NCBI GenBank assembly: GCA_001449105.1
Contig: LNIY01000073.1
Coordinates: forward strand, 62,001 to 126,000
Reading direction: 5' to 3'
Source: Caulobacter vibrioides
GTDB lineage: Bacteria > Pseudomonadota > Alphaproteobacteria > Caulobacterales > Caulobacteraceae
DNA length: 64,000 bases
Shown: positions 58,816 to 64,000 of the stretch, piece after piece
Layout: every line of letters begins with the position of its first letter
Numbering within the stretch: position 1 is the first letter of the stretch
Notes under the pieces: model-generated
Seen by the model: the letters and a program-made list of their open reading frames with translations, nothing else
Told to the model about the DNA's origin: nothing
Databases searched by the model: none
Program-made: the position numbers and the translations under genes

Positions 58816-60033
58816 CTAGTGCTTCGAGGTCTGCTCCACCGCGCGGAAGACGCGCAGGTAGTTGCCGCCCCACAGCTTGCCGATGTCGGCCTCGGAATAG
58901 CCGCGCGCCACCAGCTCGGCGGTGACGTTGCCGGCCTCGCCCTCGTTGGCCCAGCCGACGACGCCGCCGCCGTGATTGAAGTCCGACGACAGTCCCACGT
59001 GGTCGACCCCCGCGCGCCTCACCGCATAGTCGACGGAGTCGACCAGGTCCTTGACCGTCGCCTTGGGCAGCAGGGCGTTGACGGCGTGGCTGTAGTCCAG
59101 GCGCTTCTCGGGCGACAGCGCCTCCGTGCCGTCTGCGGGGCGGACATAGGTCGCCGGCAGGCCGTATTGCGCGCGCAGGGCCGCCACCTTCGGCGCGAAG
59201 TCCGGGCCGGGCTTGACCAGGTAGGGACCAAAGGCCACCACCTGCACGACCCCGCCCTTGGCCGCGATGGCGTCGAGCTCGGCGTCCGACAGGTTGCGCG
59301 GGCTGTCGACCACGCCCTGCACGCCCGAGTGGCTGGCCACCACCGGCGCGCGGCTCAGCGCCAGCACCTGCTTGACCCCGTCGGGCGTCAGCTGAGACAC
59401 GTCGATGATCACGCCCAGGTCGTTGAGCCGGCCAACCGCCTGCTTGCCCAGGGGCGACAGCCCGCCCCATTCGACCTTGGTCCCGCCGCTGGGCCGCGAG
59501 GAGTCGGCGAAGGCGTTGTTGCCCGCGTGGACGAAGCCGAAGCTGCGCACGCCGCCGGCGTAGTAGGCGTCCAGCAGCGACAGGTCCTCGCCGAACGGGT
59601 AGGCGTTCAGGAAGCCGACCACGATCGCCCGCTTGCCGGCCTTGGCGGCGGCCTCGACGTCGTCGGCCTTCAAGGCCAGCACGGCGCGGTCGGGATGGCG
59701 CTCGGCGACGGCGCGAATGGCCGCCAGCTTGGTGTCGGCGTCCTTGCGGGCCTTGGCGTAGCCTTCCGGCGTGCGCGGTCCCTGCGGGACGAACACCGCC
59801 AGCACGGCCGCGTCGACCCCGCCGCGCTCCAGCTTGGGCAGGTCGACCTGTCCGTCGCCGTCGACGGCGGCCTCGTGGGCGCCGACGCCCAGGTCGGCGG
59901 GCACGTCCGCGTGGCTGTCGAGCACCAGGGTGCGGGCGTGGACGGCGGCGGCGTCGAGATCGGCGGATAGCGCGGGGGCGGCGCTGGTCAGGGCCAAGGC
60001 GGCGGCGGTGGCCAGAAGGATGGGGCGAAGCAT
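58816..60033 (-). CDS. Secreted M19 (renal/membrane) dipeptidase
   Basis: A 405-aa zinc dipeptidase with signal peptide (to about residue 23). The metal site begins with LDSHADVP (H-x-D), continues with VASHSGVQGV (His of the second metal pair) and ends with DHVGLSSDFNHGGGV. M19 enzymes hydrolyse dipeptides, including D-amino acid and some beta-lactam substrates, usually in the periplasm or on the surface. It is a single gene on the minus strand, divergent from the aldo/keto reductase by 214 nt, a region in which nothing but a GC-rich hairpin (near 60076-60098) was seen. Confidence 0.92.
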   Translation of the reverse strand: MLRPILLATAAALALTSAAPALSADLDAAAVHARTLVLDSHADVPADLGVGAHEAAVDGDGQVDLPKLERGGVDAAVLAVFVPQGPRTPEGYAKARKDADTKLAAIRAVAERHPDRAVLALKADDVEAAAKAGKRAIVVGFLNAYPFGEDLSLLDAYYAGGVRSFGFVHAGNNAFADSSRPSGGTKVEWGGLSPLGKQAVGRLNDLGVIIDVSQLTPDGVKQVLALSRAPVVASHSGVQGVVDSPRNLSDAELDAIAAKGGVVQVVAFGPYLVKPGPDFAPKVAALRAQYGLPATYVRPADGTEALSPEKRLDYSHAVNALLPKATVKDLVDSVDYAVRRAGVDHVGLSSDFNHGGGVVGWANEGEAGNVTAELVARGYSEADIGKLWGGNYLRVFRAVEQTSKH

Positions 60034-60247
60034 GGCGTCGTCTTTCTTGTCGTTGGTCGGGGAGGGCGCCTCGCCGCGCGCCGGGCCCCTCGGCGCGCTC
60101 GTGCAGGCCCGCCGACGCTAGCCGCCGTGCGGCCGATCCGACCAACGCGGTGTTCTCATGCTCGATATTGCCGTCGGTAAAGCTTGCGCGACGGTCGCCT
60201 GGTCGGTCATGTCGGCGTCCCCGATCCAGCCGTGAGTTCAGTTTCCC

Positions 60248-61159
60248 ATGCTCGACGACCGCCAGCCCCACCAAGACCGCCCGCTCGGCAAGAGCGGCCT
60301 CGTCGTGTCGCCGCTGGCCTGGGGCATGTGGCGCTTCAAGGGCGAATCCGTCGCCGACGCCCGCCATCTGGTCGAGACCGCGCTGGAGAGCGGCATCACC
60401 CTGCTCGACACCGCCGACATCTACGGCGCCGACACGCCCTACGGCTTCGGCTCGGCCGAGGTGCTGCTGGGCAAGGTGCTGCACGACGCCCCGCAACTGC
60501 GCGAGAAGTTCGTCCTGGCCTCCAAGGGCGGCATCGTCCTAGGCGTGCCCTACAACTCCAGCGCCGATTACCTGGTCACCGCCTGCGAAGCCTCGCTGCA
60601 GCGCCTGGGCGTCGAGAAGATCGATCTCTACCAGATCCACCGTCCCGACGTTCTGACCCATCCGGCCGAGATCGCCGCAGCCCTGGTCAAGCTGCGCGAG
60701 CAGGGCAAGATCGACGCCGTGGGCGTCTCCAACTACCTGCCCAGCCAGGTCGCCGCCCTGCAGGCGCACCTGCCGTTCCCGCTGGCCAGCATCCAGCCGG
60801 AGTTCTCGCCGCTGACCATCGAGCCGCTGTCGGACGGCGTGCTCGACCAGGCGCTGGAACGCGACATGGCGGTCCTGGCCTGGTCGCCGCTGGGCGGCGG
60901 ACGCCTGACGGGCGAAGGGATCGACGATCGCGGCCGGGCGGTGATCGACGCCCTGGACGCCGTGGCCCGTCCGCAGCATGTCGACCGCGCCGCCGTGGCC
61001 CTGGCGTGGATCATGGCCCACCCGTCGCGGCCGATCCCGATCGTCGGCTCCCAGACGCCCGAGCGCATCAAGGCCTCGGCCGACGCCCTTCGCGTCCACA
61101 TGACCCGCGCCCAGTGGTACGCGATCCTGACCGCCAGCCGGGGCGTTCCGCTGCCCTAG
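60248..61159 (+). CDS. Aldo/keto reductase
   Basis: A 303-aa NAD(P)H-dependent reductase with the TIM-barrel pattern of the superfamily. The catalytic tetrad is visible as Asp54 and Tyr59 (LLDTADIYG), Lys93 (LASKGG) and His131 (LYQIHRPD); the nucleotide-binding end has IPIVGSQTPERIKASADAL. The overall sequence resembles the YdhF branch of E. coli. No signal peptide; cytoplasmic. The substrate is unknown. Confidence 0.93.
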   Translation: MLDDRQPHQDRPLGKSGLVVSPLAWGMWRFKGESVADARHLVETALESGITLLDTADIYGADTPYGFGSAEVLLGKVLHDAPQLREKFVLASKGGIVLGVPYNSSADYLVTACEASLQRLGVEKIDLYQIHRPDVLTHPAEIAAALVKLREQGKIDAVGVSNYLPSQVAALQAHLPFPLASIQPEFSPLTIEPLSDGVLDQALERDMAVLAWSPLGGGRLTGEGIDDRGRAVIDALDAVARPQHVDRAAVALAWIMAHPSRPIPIVGSQTPERIKASADALRVHMTRAQWYAILTASRGVPLP

Positions 61160-61185
61160 ACGGGACTGGGCGTCATTTGTTTGGG

Positions 61186-61304
61186 CCGATTTTCACCGAG
61201 CATCCCCGCGAAGGCGGGGATCCAAGCCGAGATCGGGGAAGACCCGCGGCTGAGCCGCATTCCGAAAATCAGCTTGGGCCCCCGCCTTCGCGGGGGATGA
61301 GCGG
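61186..61304. repeat. REP-like long inverted repeat
   Basis: The left arm at 61201-61227 (CATCCCCGCGAAGGCGGGGA then TCCAAGC) is mirrored by 61272-61299 (GCTTGGGC then CCCCGCCTTCGCGGGGGATG). Each arm is itself a hairpin (CCCCGC-GAAG-GCGGGG), and GATTTTC/GAAAATC near the ends also pair. It lies between the aldo/keto reductase gene and the iron-uptake operon, and has the look of a dispersed bacterial extragenic palindrome. Confidence 0.75.
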
Positions 61305-61389
61305 AGTTGGGGAGGGCGGCTAATCTCGACTGTCCTGAAAGCGGTCGCCTTTGACGGGCGGCGGCGAGGTCGCTAGATCATGGCGCGGT

Positions 61390-61408
61390 AATGAGAATCG
61401 TTCTCATT
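61390..61408. promoter_or_regulatory. Fur box of the iron-uptake operon
   Basis: AATGAGAATCGTTCTCATT is an 8-3-8 palindrome matching the Fur consensus core (TGAGAAT...TTCTCA). It lies 13-31 nt before the likely sigma-factor start and thus overlaps promoter or leader. It marks the operon as iron-repressed. Confidence 0.88.
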
Positions 61409-61420
61409 CGGGGTGGCGTC

Positions 61421-61966
61421 ATGCGATCTGGCCAGAGGGGAACGGCTTCCGACCTGACCGGCCTGTTGGAGACCCATTACGAGGATCTCCGCCGTTTCGC
61501 CGCCCGCAAGGCGCGCTCGGCCAGCCTGGCCGACGACGTCATGCAAGACGCCTGGCTGAAGCTGTCGGACCTGACCCGCGCCCCGGGTTTCGACGGGGCT
61601 GCGGTGCGTAACCCGCTCAGCTACCTGCGCCGGATCATCGCCAACCTCGTCGTCGACCGGCAGCGGCAGGCGGCGGCCCAGGCCCGGCGGGTCACCGCCG
61701 GCGATCTGCCGCTCGACGCCGGCAGCGATGCGCCTTCGGCCTTCCAGGTGCTGGCCGGCCGCCAGGAGATCGCCGTCGTCCAGGCCGCCATCGCCGAACT
61801 GCCCGACAAGTGCCGGCAGGTGATCCTGCTCTATCGCGGCCACGACCTGACCATGCAGCAGGTGGCCGACCGGCTGGGGATCTCGCCGCGCACGGTCGAG
61901 AACCACCTGGCCAAGGCCATGAGCCACTGCCGCCGCCGGCTGAAGGAAGCGCGCGGCGATGACTGA
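61421..61966 (+). CDS. FecI-like ECF sigma factor (iron uptake)
   Basis: A 181-aa sigma factor: region 2 (LLETHYEDLRRFAARKARSASLADDVMQDAWLKL, NPLSYLRRIIANLVVDRQRQ) and region 4 (LPDKCRQVILLYRGHDLTMQQVADRLGISPRTVENHLAKAMSHCRRRL), the latter diagnostic of the FecI group. ATG 61421 is preferred; an in-frame ATG at 61391 lies inside the Fur box and would make the operator coding sequence. It is followed, with overlap, by FecR and then an STN receptor, the standard surface-signalling order. Confidence 0.92.
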   Translation: MRSGQRGTASDLTGLLETHYEDLRRFAARKARSASLADDVMQDAWLKLSDLTRAPGFDGAAVRNPLSYLRRIIANLVVDRQRQAAAQARRVTAGDLPLDAGSDAPSAFQVLAGRQEIAVVQAAIAELPDKCRQVILLYRGHDLTMQQVADRLGISPRTVENHLAKAMSHCRRRLKEARGDD

Positions 61967-62990
61967 CACTAGGGGAAGCGCGGGCGCCGGTTCGTCCTGT
62001 CCATCGGGAGGACCAAAAGCCCACATGAGCGACAAGGACAAAACCGGGGGCGAGGCGCTGTTCGAGGCGGCGGCGCGGCGGACGCTGCGGCTTCGCGAGG
62101 GGGGCGACCCCGCCGAGCACGCCGCCTGGCTGGCGGCCGGTCCCGAACGTGCCGCGGCGATGGCCGAGGCCGACCATGTGCTGTCGCTGATCGGCGCGGC
62201 GACGGCGCCTTTGGCGAGCGAGCCGTTCCAGCCGCGACGCCGACGGGATATCGCAACGCCGCCGCGAGCGCGCCGCCGGGCCTGGCGCATACCGGCCGCC
62301 GCCGCGGCCTGCCTGGTGTTGGCCCTCGGGACCGGCGTCGCCTTCAAGGCCTTCGCGCCCGACGATCCCGATCACCTGGTCGCCGAGATCGGGCAGGTTC
62401 GCCGGGAAGTGCTGGCCGACGGCAGCGCGGTCACGCTCAACACCGGCGCCGTGCTCGATGTCCGCTACGGCCCCGACGGGCGCAAGGTGCGGCTGCTGAG
62501 GGGCGAGGCCTTCTTCGACGTGGTCCACGATCCCTCGCGGCCGTTCGTGGTCGAGAGCCGGGCCGGCAGCGCCCGGGTGCTGGGCACGGCCTTCGACGTG
62601 CGCCTGAGGGGCGATGCAGCCCGGGTCAGCGTCCTGCGCGGCGCGGTGCGGGTCGAGCCGGCCAGCGGGCAGGGCGCGGCCGTGCTGCGGGCGGGGCAGG
62701 GGGCCTGGCTCGACGGCGCCGCGCCCAGGGCCGTGGCGCTGGAGGATCCGGCGGCGGTCGACGCCTGGCGTCAGGGCCGGCTGGTCGTCTATCACCGGCC
62801 GCTGTCCGAGGTGGTCGACGAGATCGGCCGCTATCGGCGCGGCAAGGTCTTCGTACGTGGACAGGCCCTGGCCGCCCGGCCGGTCTCGGGCGTGTTCGAC
62901 GTCGCCAGGCCCGACGACGCCATCGACGCCCTGGCCGCGTCGCTGAACCTGCGCACCGCGCGCCTGGGCGGTTTGGTCCTGCTCTACTGA
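61959..62990 (+). CDS. FecR-family sigma regulator (iron uptake)
   Basis: A protein of up to 343 aa: cytoplasmic sigma-binding part (FEAAARRTLRLREGGDPAEHAAWLAAGPERAAAMAEAD), membrane helix (IPAAAAACLVLALGTGVAF), FecR domain (GQVRREVLADGSAVTLNTGAVLDVRY, LRGEAFFDVVHDPSRPFVVESRAG, VLGTAFDVRL) and a C-terminal STN-like segment (PLSEVVDEIGRYRRGKVFVRG). The ATG at 61959 overlaps the sigma gene; ATG 62025 with GGGAGG upstream is an alternative. It passes the signal of the loaded receptor to the sigma factor. Confidence 0.92.
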   Translation: MTDTRGSAGAGSSCPSGGPKAHMSDKDKTGGEALFEAAARRTLRLREGGDPAEHAAWLAAGPERAAAMAEADHVLSLIGAATAPLASEPFQPRRRRDIATPPRARRRAWRIPAAAAACLVLALGTGVAFKAFAPDDPDHLVAEIGQVRREVLADGSAVTLNTGAVLDVRYGPDGRKVRLLRGEAFFDVVHDPSRPFVVESRAGSARVLGTAFDVRLRGDAARVSVLRGAVRVEPASGQGAAVLRAGQGAWLDGAAPRAVALEDPAAVDAWRQGRLVVYHRPLSEVVDEIGRYRRGKVFVRGQALAARPVSGVFDVARPDDAIDALAASLNLRTARLGGLVLLY

Positions 62991-63129
62991 CCGCCGCGTA
63001 ACGGCTTCGCAAAAAAATCGCCGCGACCGCTAGGGGATCGCACGGCCGGGTTTCGTCTCACCATCATAAGATGCAATTGAGTGTCGCTCGCAATAATGGG
63101 CGGCCCGTGAGACGAGACCGACCGAAGAC

Positions 63130-64000
63130 ATGACGACGCCTGCTTTCCGTTCCGGCCTGCTGCCCCGTATCCGCCGGCTGTCGTTGTGCCTGGCCCTGGC
63201 CTCGGCCAGCCCGCTGGCCCTTGGCGCGTTGCCCGCCGCCGCCCAGGAGAGCGCGGCCTTCTCGGTCGACATTCCCGCCCAGCCGCTGCCCCAGGCGCTG
63301 AGCCAGTTCTCGCTACAGACCCGCGTCCAGATCGTCTACGCCGTCGAGGCTCCGTATGGCCGTCGCGCCCCCGCCGTGCGCGGCCGCTTCAGCCAGGGCG
63401 AGATCCTGTCGCGCCTGCTGGCCGGCAGCGGCGTCACCTGGCGCGAGGTGCGTCCCGGCGTCGTCACCCTGGAAGCCGCCCCCAGCGGCAAGGGAGCGGT
63501 GGTCACCGACGCCCTGCGCGTCGAGGGCGCATCCGGCGGCGGCGAGGCGCTGAGTGCCCGCGACGCCCTCGGCTACGACAGCGTCTACGATCTCGACGGC
63601 GCCTCGACCTACGCCGGCAAGAGCCAGGTCGAGCGCTACAAGGGCGTCAGCCCCGCCGACGTGCTCAAGGGCATGGTCGGCGTCTACAGCGGCGACGCCC
63701 GAAACAGCGGCGCGCTCGATCCCAGCGTCCGCGGCGTCGAGGGTCCCGGCCGCGTGCCGGTGATCATCGACGGCGGCGAGCAGGCCCTGACCGTCTGGCG
63801 CGGCTACAACGGCGCCAACAACCGCAGCTACATCGACCCCAGCCTGGTCGGCGGCGTGCAGGTGCTGAAAGGTCCGTCCCTGACCGCCGGCGTCCACACC
63901 TCGGTCGGCGGTGCGGTGGTCATCGACACCCTGTCGCCGCGCGACATCCTGCGCGAAGGCGAGCGCTACGGCGCCGAGGTCCGCATCGAGGGTGGCAACA
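63130..64000 (+). CDS. STN-domain TonB-dependent receptor (FecA type), 3' truncated
   Basis: The frame is open from ATG 63130 to the window end, about 290 residues. It shows a signal peptide ending LPAAAAQ, an STN domain (FSVDIPAQPLPQALSQFSLQTRVQIVYAVEAP, RGRFSQGEILSRLLAGSGVTWREV) and the beginning of the plug (ADVLKGMVGVYSGDARNSGALDPSVRGVEGPGRVPVIIDGGEQALTVWRGY). This matches siderophore transducer receptors such as FecA and FhuE-like proteins. With the sigma factor, FecR and Fur box upstream it forms an iron-chelate uptake operon. The ligand is not readable. The barrel lies outside the window. Confidence 0.9.
   Translation, partial: MTTPAFRSGLLPRIRRLSLCLALASASPLALGALPAAAQESAAFSVDIPAQPLPQALSQFSLQTRVQIVYAVEAPYGRRAPAVRGRFSQGEILSRLLAGSGVTWREVRPGVVTLEAAPSGKGAVVTDALRVEGASGGGEALSARDALGYDSVYDLDGASTYAGKSQVERYKGVSPADVLKGMVGVYSGDARNSGALDPSVRGVEGPGRVPVIIDGGEQALTVWRGYNGANNRSYIDPSLVGGVQVLKGPSLTAGVHTSVGGAVVIDTLSPRDILREGERYGAEVRIEGGN

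Noticed and set aside
1-64000. CRISPR arrays, tRNA or rRNA genes, insertion sequences, prophage or integrase genes
   Set aside because: Looked for on both strands; no regularly spaced direct repeats, cloverleaf, rRNA stretches or transposase/integrase motifs were seen.

Overview
The window looks like chromosomal DNA of a free-living, oligotrophic alphaproteobacterium of the Caulobacter type (Caulobacteraceae). The signs are very high GC, dense packing with ATGA/GTGA overlaps, five TonB-dependent receptors in 64 kb, a FecI/FecR-type sigma/anti-sigma pair beside each of two STN-domain receptors, and LacI-controlled CAZyme clusters. The species is not identified. No tRNA, rRNA, CRISPR array, insertion sequence or phage gene was seen. 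Both window ends cut through genes.

Layout. (1) 1-5.5 kb: the end of a secreted metallophosphoesterase, then a copper-resistance island. This has a CnrY/CnrX/CnrH-like anti-sigma, periplasmic metal sensor and ECF sigma module, followed by the multicopper oxidase CopA, outer-membrane CopB and a CusF-like copper chaperone. The same promoter-like element (TGAGGG, 16 nt, CGTA) precedes both the sensor module and copA. (2) 5.5-31.9 kb: a 26-kb polysaccharide-utilisation locus. It holds GH97, GH43, two LacI regulators, a ROK sugar kinase, cytoplasmic GH88, an oligosaccharide MFS importer, two atypical GH28-like enzymes, an HTH-only GntR-like protein, two TonB receptors, a large unrecognised secreted protein, a 2OG-Fe(II) oxygenase-like protein, a heparinase II/III-type lyase and an alpha/beta hydrolase. 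Nine near-identical 14-bp palindromes (TGATATCGATATCA type) lie before almost every transcription unit and tie the locus into one LacI-type regulon. GH88 plus a heparinase-type lyase suggests that a uronic-acid polysaccharide is cleaved by elimination outside the cell. Its oligomers would enter through the TonB receptors and the MFS carrier and be finished in the cytoplasm by GH88 and the kinase.

(3) 32-38 kb: a complete Mrp Na+(K+)/H+ antiporter operon (A/B fusion, C, D, E, F, G), with a convergent tandem universal stress protein. (4) 39-46.3 kb: an ECF sigma, FecR and STN-TonB receptor unit followed by an S9 peptidase, probably for peptide or metal-chelate uptake, then two small proteins. 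(5) 46.5-51.3 kb: two MFS exporters, a DOPA-4,5-dioxygenase-like protein and an L-rhamnose permease homologue (rhaT). (6) 51.5-61.2 kb: a further TonB receptor, a LysR regulator divergent from ilvD, an O-acetylhomoserine sulfhydrylase-type enzyme, an M19 dipeptidase and an aldo/keto reductase. (7) 61.2-64 kb: a REP-like dyad, then a Fur box heading a sigma/FecR/STN-receptor iron-uptake operon that runs off the window.

Most notable points: the 14-bp operator regulon; one of its operators sits without a gene on a promoter-like sequence 90 nt upstream of an intrinsic terminator, which predicts a small regulatory RNA with an anti-Shine-Dalgarno stretch; a 779-aa secreted protein of unrecognised family inside the locus; and the paired ECF promoters of the copper island.
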